64,000 nt of DNA from Planctomycetaceae bacterium (lineage in GTDB: Bacteria > Planctomycetota > Planctomycetia > Planctomycetales > Planctomycetaceae). Where the stretch lies: the NCBI GenBank assembly GCA_021732995.1, contig JAKFWA010000024.1, positions 1-64,000 of the forward strand. Direction: 5' to 3'. The notes below the pieces were generated by a model that saw only the letters and a list, made by a program, of their open reading frames with translations, was not told the DNA's origin and did no database searches. The translations under genes were made by a program, and so were the position numbers. Positions 56,101-64,000 of this stretch are shown here, piece after piece (positions within the stretch are counted from its first letter, which is position 1; every line of letters begins with the position of its first letter).

Positions 56101-56312
56101 TCTATCTGGATGGCAGAGCCGTTCCATTAAAAGTTGAACACGACAATCTCGATGGAACGATTCGCACGGTGGCTCCTCTCTGTCTCGGCAATCGCTTCAA
56201 TGACACCAGGGGTGTCTATGACGGCCTCTTAGATGAAGCGGTCATCTTCGCTCGATGTCTAACGGCAGAGGAAGTCAGCAACCTCGTCGCAGGCAAGCCC
56301 GTCAAACCGTAA
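53157..56312 (+). CDS. Secreted trypsin-like serine protease with two LamG domains
   Basis: 1051 aa. Signal peptide (to about residue 28), then a trypsin/HtrA-type domain with His82 ('TNRHVVE'), Asp121 ('DIVDLAILK') and Ser202 ('NPGCSGGPLV', with Cys where Asn is usual before SGG). A central beta region follows (about 245-600), then two LamG/concanavalin-like domains: about 605-810 ('AFDGSSVNCGNIGDFERTDA') and 830-1050 ('VRLNNRVIQFGSATGDFERT'). No PDZ domain is present on this protein, but the divergent neighbour has one. GAGG before the ATG supports the start. Probably cell surface or secreted, with LamG modules binding glycans. Confidence 0.9.
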   Translation: MQVASHRSLRLTAAAILSLWFCGSVQAQAPKPAPKSAPTPATGVAAFVKVCKDATALVNVHEHGTGSAFCVSNDGIFLTNRHVVESLDVGESVDLVLHAGEKTERVLKAKVVHISNEDIVDLAILKTAPVKDIPTLKLGEDSRLEETAAVTAFGFPFGRSLAGGKQQFPNVTVTSGKISALRRQSGELAAIQVDAAVNPGCSGGPLVDKQGKVIGIIFGVVPLSGIAFAVPISKAREYLNTPRVVLSHPEIRYSNRHERQPLEIEVVELTSSTKPTTVELTLESEDGKPRKLPVVKKGTQFEVQTELFTKPATPGMLRLTVWQGASVFEARVADQPLRFGASTLPMSACALIQRRDGTHVVTTVEREKFAATLINLPKAKPINGAGQLDLALMDRVQVFVEDSSEAEVTYDVKASRGGEVIATTAGSIRCSGSPRRATEEYPEEEDPDAVPLKGLTIEAAVDGKSSLMVTPDGLYWEHHEHGLPGTPEGTRSFVLVNGRKWHLHWQINPDGTATSETLPLKVGGLSHDARLLSLRDSSQGPHNPKRGGTKFEEHPLGAQPSRITFDDHAVGAGLYNVRLTPKVKIPVPASVTDRLKKPTSSHWSFDSDAPDTIRDMTGNGHVGRGPVAKVIDGPVGKAMAFDGSSVNCGNIGDFERTDAFSMGGWVYTTRFDYAHEICGRMEPKKFRGHDLMVIKDRLVFHLIHDFGAGNGIKVVSADPIKPFQWHHYFATYNGNGNSSGTRLYIDGTPVECAVEMDNLTETPSTDVPFRIGMREPGSLLENLRGQLDEIRLYARELDPQEVRELARSKEPGQVREELKSLREKLAGVWSFDELRQGKQIVVQDGSGLDHHGTVEFVEQNIEFETGRFGKAVRLNNRVIQFGSATGDFERTDAFSYGAWINRTDRPVQSLISKLEQRPPYRGFDLMVHNGQPRTGLTSVWDGGQDEPQRSLAIVGQETVPPNEWHHLIVTYDGSSKAAGVTIYLDGRAVPLKVEHDNLDGTIRTVAPLCLGNRFNDTRGVYDGLLDEAVIFARCLTAEEVSNLVAGKPVKP

Positions 56313-56361
56313 GCGAAGTCCACATCGCCTGAGACGCACTGGTTGAGCAACCCCAAGCCGC

Positions 56362-58137
56362 TCAGACAATTCCGAGCAGGCCGCAAACTGCCATGACTCC
56401 CAGGAACGTGAAGTAGATTCCACCAAGGACCATGATGACTCGAATGGCCATGCAGGGTCGCAGTTCCTTGGGCAGCAGCGTGGTGTTGATGACCAGCGTA
56501 TGCCAGCAACTGATGGCGAAGGCAAAGTTGTAACCGGTGGTCGCAATCGACGATGCCATGCCGGGTTTGATGCCCAGCCAGATCACGATCAGGCCGCCGA
56601 TGCAGTAGGCCATCAACATCCCGAAGTAGACGTACTTAATGGCGCTCGTATCGAGCTTTCGCAGCTTGGCGCTGGCGGTCCAGAAGACATCCACCCAGCG
56701 TCGCACGAAGCCGTCCATGGTGGAGATCATGCTCGTGACCAGCACCAAAAAGCCGCAGAACAAAGTCATCCCGCGGAAGATGTCGGCGAGCGTCGCGCCT
56801 TGTAGAAAAGACGTGGACGCAGCCAGTGTTCCCTCGCTGGGATGCTCCACGGCGGAAGCAACACCAGCGGCAGTCATGGAGGCTACTGCATCGCGATTGA
56901 TGTCCATACCGCGCTGCAGGAAGCCGATCGAGAGGATGCTCGGCAGCGCCATGCCCACCAGACAAGCACCCATCCAGACACAGATCTGATCGCGACAAAT
57001 GTGTTTGTACCAGGCGCGCCAGCGAGGCAGCGATTCGTCCGTCACCTCAAAGACCGACCCCACGTGCGACAAAGTGATACCGTGTCCGCCAACGATGCTG
57101 GGAATGGCCCCCACGTGATGACCCATGCCCCAGCCCTGGTCGCGCGTGAAGTTGCTGATGGGCGTGTTTGTCAGGCCGCCATTGCCCGCGATTGCCGCCA
57201 GTCCTGCGATGAAAGCAATCAACGACCAGTCGACTTTCGGGAACCGGCCTTCGGTAAACAGTGTGACGAACAGATTCTCTACGTTGACACCATCACGCTT
57301 ACCGTCGCCGTCCACATCGTCAGTCTCCTTCACGAAGACCGGTTTGTTGTCTTTGGTGCCAGACTTTTTCTCGACCACGTCCAGCTTGCCATCGAGATCG
57401 AAGTCCTCTCCCGGATCCAGCACGCCGTTCCCGTTCGTGTCTTCAGCCTTCTCCACGGGCAGACTGCCGAACCTGAAGAGGCCACCCGCAATCTCGGCCC
57501 AATGAGAGGGGCGCGAATAGCACAGCCCAACAGTCAGCAGGAACCCGAACACCAGCACGAGCTTGATCGACATCACCCATTTCAGCGAGTTGTAGACTTT
57601 CCCGCCGACGAACAAGGGCACGGCCAAGCCGAAATAGATCGCGGTGGAGGTGAGCTTCAACTTGAAGTCAGCACCTTCGCCTGCTGTATCAAAATTGGTG
57701 TCTAAGAGTTTCAGGATTGCCACGGAAGCGTTCGTCGCCAGATAAGGCAGGAACGATCCCCAGTCGAGCAGCAGGTAGATGAAGACCCAAAACATCGGAC
57801 CGGGCATGACACGGAACTTGCCCGTGAAGATGGGCTCGCCCGTGTAGAGCGTGTAGCGGCTGATCTCAATATTGTAGAGCACCTGAAACAGGATGCTGAC
57901 GGTACCCACCCACAACAGAGCGGCACCGTACTTCGCGGTAACGGCAGGGCCGAACAGCCACTCGCCACCGCCGACCGCTGCCGCGCCCATTACCAGGCCC
58001 GGGCCAATCATGGCCAGGATGCTGCGCAACGTCAGTTGGAACTTGGGGGCATCGATCAACTCCGCAACATTCCAGCGTGGCATTGCGTGGGAGCCTGGCC
58101 ACGGAGCTTCTTTGCCTGAGGTCGTCGGTTCTGTCAC
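56362..58137 (-). CDS. Nramp-like divalent metal transporter with EF-hand-type insert
   Basis: 591 aa from a GTG with AAGGA upstream. About eleven membrane helices in the Nramp pattern ('MIGPGLVMGAAAVGGGEW' at 43-60, 'MSIKLVLVFGFLLTVGL'). The canonical Nramp metal motif DPGN in helix 1 is absent; GAAAVGGGEW stands in its place, so a different ion or substrate is likely. A soluble insert (about 228-290) holds three EF-hand-type Ca2+ loops: D233-E244, D245-E256 and D274-N285. Located convergent to the trypsin-LamG gene and divergent from the oxidoreductase. Confidence 0.88.
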   Translation of the reverse strand: MTEPTTSGKEAPWPGSHAMPRWNVAELIDAPKFQLTLRSILAMIGPGLVMGAAAVGGGEWLFGPAVTAKYGAALLWVGTVSILFQVLYNIEISRYTLYTGEPIFTGKFRVMPGPMFWVFIYLLLDWGSFLPYLATNASVAILKLLDTNFDTAGEGADFKLKLTSTAIYFGLAVPLFVGGKVYNSLKWVMSIKLVLVFGFLLTVGLCYSRPSHWAEIAGGLFRFGSLPVEKAEDTNGNGVLDPGEDFDLDGKLDVVEKKSGTKDNKPVFVKETDDVDGDGKRDGVNVENLFVTLFTEGRFPKVDWSLIAFIAGLAAIAGNGGLTNTPISNFTRDQGWGMGHHVGAIPSIVGGHGITLSHVGSVFEVTDESLPRWRAWYKHICRDQICVWMGACLVGMALPSILSIGFLQRGMDINRDAVASMTAAGVASAVEHPSEGTLAASTSFLQGATLADIFRGMTLFCGFLVLVTSMISTMDGFVRRWVDVFWTASAKLRKLDTSAIKYVYFGMLMAYCIGGLIVIWLGIKPGMASSIATTGYNFAFAISCWHTLVINTTLLPKELRPCMAIRVIMVLGGIYFTFLGVMAVCGLLGIV

Positions 58138-58264
58138 GGGGTCGATCCTTGGTGATTCAGAGACTACGGTCTATGGTCTGAAGTCGCAGGCTGCGCTGGC
58201 ACATGACTTCCGACCAGAACGGAAACTTTGGACTTTGGACTCCTCATTCACAAGGGACGCATCC

Positions 58265-59548
58265 ATGACGACCGAGATGAATCGCCGACAGTTTCTCGAC
58301 GGAGCCGTAGCAACTGCCACAACCGGCTATCTCGTCAGCAGCGGTTTGGCCCTCGCTCAGAACTCTCCGAACCGCAAAATCGTCGTGGGAGTGATGGGTT
58401 TGAGCCGTGGCCGGGCGCTCGCCACCAGCTTCGCCAAGCAGGAAAACGTCGAGGTCCGTTACGTCGCTGAAACGGACCAGAATCGTGGGGCTTCGGGAGC
58501 GAAATCCGTCGAGGACGCGGGTGGAAAAGCGCCAATCGTCGTCGGTGACTTCCGCAAGATTCTGGACGATCGCGAAGTCGACGCCCTGATCGTCGCCGCG
58601 CCCAATCACTGGCACGCACCCGCAACGATTCTGGCGTGCGCTGCGGGAAAACATGTCTACGTCGAGAAACCCTGCAGTCACAACCCGCGCGAGGGCGAAC
58701 TGATGGTGCAGGCGGCTCGTAAGTACAAGCGTGCCGTGCAAATGGGTACGCAGCGCCGTAGCTCGAAGACTATCATTGAAGGTCTGCAGAAAATGTGGGA
58801 AGGCAAGATCGGTCGCGTCTACCACTCTCGGGCTTGGTACGGTGCCGCACGCGGTCCCATCGGCAAAGGCAAGCCGGCTGAAGTGCCACAGAATCTCGAC
58901 TACGAACTCTGGCAAGGCCCCGCGCCGCGACGGCCATACATGGACAACGTCATTCCTTACAACTGGCACTGGTTCTGGCACTGGGGCAACGGCGAGCTTG
59001 GCAACAACGGGGTGCACTCGCTCGACATCTGCCGCTGGGGCCTGCAGGTCGACTATCCGACCAAGGTGATCTCTGCTGGCGGACGTTATGCCTTTGACGA
59101 CGATCAGCAGACGCCGGATACCCACAACGTGGCCTTTGAGTTTGAAGGCCGCAAATCAATTGCCTGGACAGCGATGAGCTGCAACCGGCACGCGGAAGAC
59201 TTCGTCGTGTTCTACGGCGAGAAGGGCACGCTCGTGATTGATGGCAACGGCGCGTACCACTTCTACAACGAGATCGACAAGGTCACCGAAGAGAACAAGA
59301 GCAACCAGGGCGACATCGAACACATCGTCGACTTTGTCACCGCGATCCGGAATGACACGCCGCTCAAGCTCAATCAGGAAATCCTGGAAGGTCACAAGAG
59401 CACGCTGCTGTGCCATCTCGGCAACATCTCGCAGCGCGTCAGCCGCACGCTGAAGTGCAACGCGAACGACGGCCACATCATCGGCGACGACGAGGCCATG
59501 CAACTCTGGTCCCGCGAGTACGCTCCGGGCTGGGAACCCAAGGTTTAG
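58265..59548 (+). CDS. Gfo/Idh/MocA family oxidoreductase, Tat-exported
   Basis: 427 aa from the ATG at 58265 with AAGGGA upstream. Twin-Arg signal 'NRRQFLDGAVATATTGYLVS' at the N-terminus, then a Rossmann domain ('IVVGVMGLSRGRALATSF') and 'AAPNHWHAPATILACAAGKH', 'VEKPCSHN' (EKP motif) and 'GNGELGNNGVHSLDICRWGL' as in this family, which oxidises or epimerises sugars and inositols with NAD(P). Periplasmic location follows from the Tat signal, a usual trait in planctomycetes. The frame is open further upstream but only as overlap of the divergent gene. Confidence 0.95.
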   Translation: MTTEMNRRQFLDGAVATATTGYLVSSGLALAQNSPNRKIVVGVMGLSRGRALATSFAKQENVEVRYVAETDQNRGASGAKSVEDAGGKAPIVVGDFRKILDDREVDALIVAAPNHWHAPATILACAAGKHVYVEKPCSHNPREGELMVQAARKYKRAVQMGTQRRSSKTIIEGLQKMWEGKIGRVYHSRAWYGAARGPIGKGKPAEVPQNLDYELWQGPAPRRPYMDNVIPYNWHWFWHWGNGELGNNGVHSLDICRWGLQVDYPTKVISAGGRYAFDDDQQTPDTHNVAFEFEGRKSIAWTAMSCNRHAEDFVVFYGEKGTLVIDGNGAYHFYNEIDKVTEENKSNQGDIEHIVDFVTAIRNDTPLKLNQEILEGHKSTLLCHLGNISQRVSRTLKCNANDGHIIGDDEAMQLWSREYAPGWEPKV

Positions 59549-59559
59549 TCGAACTCGGA

Positions 59560-59592
59560 GACTTCCGAAGTTTCGAAAACTTCGGAAGTCTT
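59560..59592. terminator. Bidirectional hairpin between convergent genes
   Basis: Perfect 14-bp inverted repeat (59560-59573 and 59577-59590, 3-nt loop) between the stops of the oxidoreductase and pdxJ. No clear U-tract on either side, but its position fits a shared terminator. Confidence 0.7.
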
Positions 59593-59608
59593 GTCCGGCG
59601 GCCTCAGA

Positions 59609-60325
59609 CTACAGAGTGATGAGCTCTTTCATCTCGCGTACCGCGCGTTCAAAGCCGACCATCACCGCGCGGGCGACGATGCTGTGACCGATGTTGAGTT
59701 CTGAAACTCCGGGAATGCTCGCGACGGGGATCACGTTGCGGTACGTCAATCCATGCCCCATGTGCAGCACGAGTCCTTGCTGGATAGCGAAGCCGCCGCA
59801 CTCTTTTAAGAGATGCAGTTCGCGAGCCTGCTCGGCTTCGTGCGTGGCATCGGCATAACGGCCAGTGTGCAGTTCGACGGCTTGCGCGCCCAATTCTTTG
59901 GATGCGGCAATCTGGTCCTGGTCGGCGTCGATAAAGAGGCTCACCTCGATGCCGAGATCCTGCAAACGACGAGTGACGTCACGCACGCGGTCGCGATTGC
60001 GGATCACGTCGAGGCCACCTTCCGTGGTGACTTCCGTGCGCTTCTCTGGCACCAACGACACTTGCGGCGGCTTCAACTGGCAGGCGATCTGCACGATCTC
60101 TTCGGCGATGGCCATCTCCAGGTTGAGTTTGACTTGAACCGTGTCCATCAACACGCGCACGTCGCGATCTTGAATGTGCCGACGATCCTCGCGGAGATGC
60201 ACCGTGATGCCATCCGCTCCCGCCAGTTCCGCTAAGGCCGCCGCCCACACCGGATCCGGCTCAATAGTCCTGCGGGCCTGACGAACAGTGGCCACGTGAT
60301 CGATGTTGACACCCAGCTTCGGCAT
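59609..60325 (-). CDS. pdxJ: Pyridoxine 5'-phosphate synthase PdxJ
   Basis: 238 aa from the ATG at 60325, directly before the family start '[17 protein letters not shown]'. PdxJ condenses 1-deoxyxylulose 5-phosphate with 3-amino-2-oxopropyl phosphate to give vitamin B6 phosphate. '[21 protein letters not shown]', '[19 protein letters not shown]', '[12 protein letters not shown]', '[10 protein letters not shown]' and '[11 protein letters not shown]' are diagnostic. The upstream open frame (to 60493) runs antisense-like into the kinase gene's 3' part and is judged non-coding. It follows the kinase gene on the same strand, 34 bp apart. Confidence 0.97.
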   Translation of the reverse strand: MPKLGVNIDHVATVRQARRTIEPDPVWAAALAELAGADGITVHLREDRRHIQDRDVRVLMDTVQVKLNLEMAIAEEIVQIACQLKPPQVSLVPEKRTEVTTEGGLDVIRNRDRVRDVTRRLQDLGIEVSLFIDADQDQIAASKELGAQAVELHTGRYADATHEAEQARELHLLKECGGFAIQQGLVLHMGHGLTYRNVIPVASIPGVSELNIGHSIVARAVMVGFERAVREMKELITL

Positions 60326-60359
60326 GTTGACTCCAAAACTCGTTTCGTTGTTCCAAACC

Positions 60360-62936
60360 TCACAGCCCAGACGGTTCAGCGCGATGACTGGTTCGCCACG
60401 TCTTGGCTTCGGGGCTGCGGCTCCATTTCTCGTAGGCGATGCCTGGGCCGATACGGTCGAGAGGCGCGCCGCGACCGGTGACGACTTTGCCATCGGGAGT
60501 GAGCACCGTCATGCGCAAGTCGTTCGCCGTTGTCTGATAGACCATCGTTGGCTCGAACGTCGGACGGTCGCCGACGAGCAGGACCTGGGCCGTTTCTGAA
60601 CTTGCCTCGCGACCAAACCAGCTCTGCTGCCACTGCGCAAAGTCCGCAATGATCGGCTTGCGCCCGTTCGGACCACCCACCGTAGCGAACGCGGCCAGGT
60701 CGTAAGAATTGCGACCGCCGGCCCAGTTGATCAGACGGTCCAGTGCAAAGTCGCTCGACGAATTGTTGGGCGCCGCTCCGGCAGGTCCCGGTCCGTGAAT
60801 ATCAAACATTTCGTGCCGGGCGTCGAAGACGCAATCCTCAGCGCGGAAGTTGATCTTTCGCATCGGCCGCGCCCCGTCATTGAACTCCGGGCCGTTGCGT
60901 CGCAGTTCGACATTCATCACGTGCGCGTTGATGAAGGTGCTACGGAGCATCTCAACGGCCGCCGGAGCCTGTCGCGGTTGGCCCATGAAGCGGATCGCTT
61001 CCACACCCGCGTTGCACGAATCCTGAATCACCAGCCGACCTTCGATCGGGCTTTCCCATTCAAATGCACAGCCACCGAGGATCTCTGTCGAGATAATTTC
61101 CGTCTGCTGCATCCTCTGCCCACGGATGGCAATCTGCATCGGGTGACCCGGTAACAAACGGAACCGGCAATGCGTGACGGCCAGCTTCCCGGCGTCGACT
61201 CGCACCGTGACCTCGGGATCCACGTGCGGTCCATGATCGAACACGTCCTTGATCGTCGGACTCTTCGACTTGAACTCCAGACCTTCCAGCACAACGTCCG
61301 CCGCAATTGTCAGCAGAGGTGCATCATTCGTCAGATGATCGGCGAGCGTCTCTACCAGGATGGGCTGAAAGCCCTCTTTCGCCTTCAGCGTCAGCGGCTT
61401 GTCGATGATCAACTTCGGAATCTCAAGTTCCCCGTTCGCCTCAATGGTGATCGTCTGACCGGCAACGGCTTCTCGATACGCGGCCAGCAGAGATTCAAAC
61501 CGCTTCTCTTTTTGATCCACCATCATCACGAACGGTGTCGCCTTCGCCGCAGGTGCTGGTTCTGCCGGTGCTTCAACGGCATCAGGTTGAACTACGTTCG
61601 GCACATTTGCCGTTGCTCCATCGGCCGTACTGGAAGAACGCGGGAACTTAGATACGCCAATGCTCACCAGCGTCACAGCCGCCGCAACTCCAACCGCCGC
61701 CAGGATCCAGCGACGTTGCATGCTCCTGGACGCAACCGACGTTTCGACGGGCTGCACCACTGTGTCGCCGTCGTCCTCATCATCGTGGGAGCCGACATGA
61801 ACAGCACTAACCTTGGCGCCCGGAGATCTGCCAGCGTGCTGCTTCAGCAACTTGGCCAAATCACGAGCCGACTGAAAGCGATCGACAGGACGTCGCTTGT
61901 GCAGCTTGTGAATGGTCGCCACCAGCCACTTCGGCAGCGCCGGATTGATAGACTCAATCGGCGGCACGTTGGCCTCAGCCACGTCTTTAATCAATTCCGA
62001 CTGCCGCTTCTTGTTGAACGGTGGCTGCCCGGCTGCCATGACGTACAACACGCTGCCCAGACTGAAGAGATCCGTGCGGTGGTCGAGTGTCTCGCCGCGA
62101 GCCTGTTCGGGCGACATGTACTTCGGCGTGCCCAGCAGAACGCCCGACCGAGTCAGCCGGATCGCGCCGTCGGCTTGAGCCAGGCCGAAGTCCGTAATTT
62201 TCACCTGATCGGTGCCGTTCACCAGCAAAATATTTTCCGGCTTGATGTCACGATGCACGACCTTGCGATCGTGAGCCGCGCCCAATCCAGCCGCGATCTG
62301 CGATCCGATGCGCGCGACCTGATCAACCGGCAGCAGACCCACGCGCTTCATGCGGCTCTGCAACGATTCACCATCGACGAACTCCATCACCAGATAGGGA
62401 GTGTCGCCGATCTCTTCGACGCTGTGCACGGTGACGACGTTCGGATGATTGATGGCTGCCGCAGTGCGGGCCTCGCGCAGGAAGCGATCCACGAAGCTAA
62501 TATCACGCGTGTACTCGGGCCGCAGAAACTTGATGGCCACATACCGGTCAAGGCGCGTGTCACGCGCCTTAACAACCGCCCCCATGCCACCGCGACCGAT
62601 CCGCGCCACAATCTCGTAAGGACCAATCTGGCCGAGACAGGTCGCTGACGGTCGGCAGATGCGCCGCAGGAAGTCCGTGAAGTCTTCTTCTTCGGATGGA
62701 ACAGTTTCCAGATCCCGCTTCGGACGTTCCGGAGCTTTGGCTTCGACTTCCGTCATCTGGGGATCACCCACGCCGGCGGACTCGGTCCCTTCATCCAGAA
62801 TGAGGTCCATCACTGCACGGCACTGAGCACACGTCTGAAGATGTTCCTCAATCCGTTGCTGTTCGTCGGCGTCCGTCGAGCCGCGCATGATCGCCCGCAG
62901 GAGATCACTATCTGGGCACGGTGACGGAAAAGTCAT
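60360..62936 (-). CDS. Membrane Ser/Thr protein kinase with anti-sigma-type zinc finger
   Basis: 858 aa. An N-terminal HxxxCxxC finger (H32, C36, C39) of the anti-sigma/zinc-ribbon type precedes a Hanks kinase domain: Gly-rich 'GRGGMGAV' 114-121, Lys136, 'HRDIKPEN' 228-235 with Asp230, DFG 249-251 and '[13 protein letters not shown]'. Residues 415-435 form a membrane helix ('[19 protein letters not shown]'), and the last 400 residues are beta-rich and read like a right-handed parallel beta-helix or pectate-lyase-type repeat domain. Likely a receptor-type kinase sensing an envelope signal. Divergent from the BatA-like gene. Confidence 0.93.
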   Translation of the reverse strand: MTFPSPCPDSDLLRAIMRGSTDADEQQRIEEHLQTCAQCRAVMDLILDEGTESAGVGDPQMTEVEAKAPERPKRDLETVPSEEEDFTDFLRRICRPSATCLGQIGPYEIVARIGRGGMGAVVKARDTRLDRYVAIKFLRPEYTRDISFVDRFLREARTAAAINHPNVVTVHSVEEIGDTPYLVMEFVDGESLQSRMKRVGLLPVDQVARIGSQIAAGLGAAHDRKVVHRDIKPENILLVNGTDQVKITDFGLAQADGAIRLTRSGVLLGTPKYMSPEQARGETLDHRTDLFSLGSVLYVMAAGQPPFNKKRQSELIKDVAEANVPPIESINPALPKWLVATIHKLHKRRPVDRFQSARDLAKLLKQHAGRSPGAKVSAVHVGSHDDEDDGDTVVQPVETSVASRSMQRRWILAAVGVAAAVTLVSIGVSKFPRSSSTADGATANVPNVVQPDAVEAPAEPAPAAKATPFVMMVDQKEKRFESLLAAYREAVAGQTITIEANGELEIPKLIIDKPLTLKAKEGFQPILVETLADHLTNDAPLLTIAADVVLEGLEFKSKSPTIKDVFDHGPHVDPEVTVRVDAGKLAVTHCRFRLLPGHPMQIAIRGQRMQQTEIISTEILGGCAFEWESPIEGRLVIQDSCNAGVEAIRFMGQPRQAPAAVEMLRSTFINAHVMNVELRRNGPEFNDGARPMRKINFRAEDCVFDARHEMFDIHGPGPAGAAPNNSSSDFALDRLINWAGGRNSYDLAAFATVGGPNGRKPIIADFAQWQQSWFGREASSETAQVLLVGDRPTFEPTMVYQTTANDLRMTVLTPDGKVVTGRGAPLDRIGPGIAYEKWSRSPEAKTWRTSHRAEPSGL

Positions 62937-63117
62937 GGCGAACTCGGGACGGGGTTTGGGAGCGCGACCGGTCGAGAACAGAATGGTAGCCGGAAGCGGC
63001 CCGGTTCAACCCCTGACAACCAGAAATAAGAACAGCGGAGTCGCTTGCAGGACAGGTCGGACGGCAAGGAAGATCGCACGACATGACGAAAATGACTTCT
63101 CACCTGAGACTTCGCAC

Positions 63118-64000
63118 ATGCTGAAATTCCTGGCAGGTAGTTTTGCGGTGGCCGGACTGATTGCAGCCTCGGCACCGATCATCATCCATCTGCTCAACCG
63201 GCGACGCTTTCGAGTCGTCGAGTGGGCGGCGATGAACTTTCTGCGCCAGGCCATGCAGCGAAACCGCCGGGTTCTGCAGTTGCGGGATCTGGTCGTGCTG
63301 GTGCTGAGATGCCTGGCCGTCGCTCTGTTCGGTGCGGCACTGGCCCGTCCGTTCGTGTCGGGAGTTTCCACACTCGCCATCTTCGCGGCGGCTGTCGTCT
63401 TTCTGGCGGTGGTGACAGCGTTTACCTCGGCCGTAGCCGGGATTCTGACCTCGCAGAAGAAGGCGCGCGTGATGGCCTTCGGGACCTGCGCGGCCGCTGT
63501 AGTCGTCAGCCTGATCGGCATCGGAGCGATGCTCTCGAATCAGGACGATTCCACTGCGACAGCTCTCACCGGACGTCAGCCAGTACACGCAATCGTGCTG
63601 GTGGATAACAGCCAGAGCATGGGCTACGAAGCTCTCAATCGAACGCTGCTGGACGAAGCGAAAACCAAAGCTGGTGAATTCATCGACGCGCTGCCGTCCG
63701 ACAGCCAGATTCATGTCATCCCCTTGTGCGGTTCGGATGAGACGAGCGCGCTGAGTGCCTATCGCAGCAAGACCGACGCGCGAGCCGCCTTGGATCGTCT
63801 GGGCGTCGTGGACCGCATCGGCCGCGCATCGCACGGTCTGGATTTGGCGACTCAAGCCGCACGGCAGGTTCCGGAACTAGACACCAAACGCGTGGTCTTG
63901 ATCAGCGATCAGCAGCAGACGTTGTGGGAAGGCGGAGCGGCTAAGAATCAACTTGCGCAACTCCCCGACGTGCAACTGGTCCACATCCCGATCGAGAAAC
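63118..64000 (+). CDS. BatA-like double-TM/vWA domain protein (runs off the window)
   Basis: Partial, 294 codons visible, no stop before the window ends. It starts MLKFLAGSFAVAGLIAA, followed by 'APIIIHLLNRRRFRVVEWAA', the BatA N-terminal double-transmembrane domain of the Bacteroides aerotolerance-like family, with further helices near residues 57-80 and 85-140. From about residue 160 a vWA domain begins, with the MIDAS motif DNSQS in 'VLVDNSQSMGY'. In planctomycetes such proteins are usually encoded beside MoxR ATPases and DUF58 proteins, which would be expected just beyond the edge. The start has no strong ribosome site. Confidence 0.88.
   Translation, partial: MLKFLAGSFAVAGLIAASAPIIIHLLNRRRFRVVEWAAMNFLRQAMQRNRRVLQLRDLVVLVLRCLAVALFGAALARPFVSGVSTLAIFAAAVVFLAVVTAFTSAVAGILTSQKKARVMAFGTCAAAVVVSLIGIGAMLSNQDDSTATALTGRQPVHAIVLVDNSQSMGYEALNRTLLDEAKTKAGEFIDALPSDSQIHVIPLCGSDETSALSAYRSKTDARAALDRLGVVDRIGRASHGLDLATQAARQVPELDTKRVVLISDQQQTLWEGGAAKNQLAQLPDVQLVHIPIEK

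Noticed and set aside
60326-60493. 56-residue N-terminal extension of PdxJ
   Set aside because: Overlaps the 3' end of the kinase gene on the same strand in another frame; PdxJ proteins start at the [10 protein letters not shown] position.

Overview
The window reads as chromosomal DNA of a planctomycete (Planctomycetota), moderately GC-rich. The taxonomic signals are families typical of that phylum found together: a DUF1559 prepilin-like protein, a Tat-exported DUF1501 protein, a CRTAC1/ASPIC-UnbV protein with TPRs, large Ser/Thr kinases (one carrying WD40 propellers), a Gfo/Idh/MocA protein with a Tat signal, a BatA-like double-TM/vWA protein, and Rho with a long Arg/Gly-rich extension. I see no rRNA, prophage or CRISPR array. 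One tRNA-Glu(CUC) is present, with a decayed partial copy nearby.

Layout. 0-3 kb, minus strand: a KASIII-like synthase, an SDR and an OleD-like 3-beta-HSD-type dehydrogenase resemble part of a long-chain (ole-type) hydrocarbon pathway, ending at what may be the start of an IS630-type transposase. 3-12 kb: housekeeping genes (AI-2E transporter family, DUF1501, aconitase, L-2-hydroxyglutarate oxidase, queA, tRNA-Glu) separated by clear hairpin terminators. 12-18.6 kb: coaX, then a kinase with 14 WD40 repeats transcribed divergently from an FHA-domain protein, a plausible phospho-signalling pair. 18.6-24.6 kb: folP-folC (translationally coupled) and an MscK-like channel. 24.7-31.4 kb: CNNM/CorC-type membrane protein, a TadG-like protein, a RimK/MptN-like ATP-grasp ligase, upp, and a NitT/TauT-type ABC ATPase-permease pair without a binding protein. 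31.8-39.4 kb: a coiled-coil membrane protein, rho, then ispE, spoVG (with an inserted zinc ribbon) and a DnaA-like ATPase.

39.4-45.4 kb is the most unusual accessory block: a membrane thioredoxin-fold protein, a TIGR04222-like protein with a Cys/Gly-rich tail, an ATP-dependent DNA ligase fused to SWIM and WGR domains, the stranded C-terminal piece of a DUF4132/DUF7737 (MolR-like) protein, an unknown membrane protein, and a 132-aa protein that looks like an elaborated ubiquitin/MoaD-type beta-grasp protein ending in Gly-Gly. 46-56.3 kb holds secreted and surface proteins (DUF1559, lipoprotein, CRTAC1-TPR, Tat-exported archaemetzincin, PDZ protein, trypsin-LamG protein). 56.3-64 kb: an Nramp-like transporter with three EF-hand-type loops inserted, an oxidoreductase, pdxJ, a second receptor-like Ser/Thr kinase with an anti-sigma-type zinc finger, and the start of a BatA/vWA gene that runs off the end.

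All family assignments were made by reading motifs and remembered family patterns; no database search was run. Start codons were moved from the longest ORF to internal ATG/GTG/TTG codons where a Shine-Dalgarno-like sequence or the domain boundary favours it.
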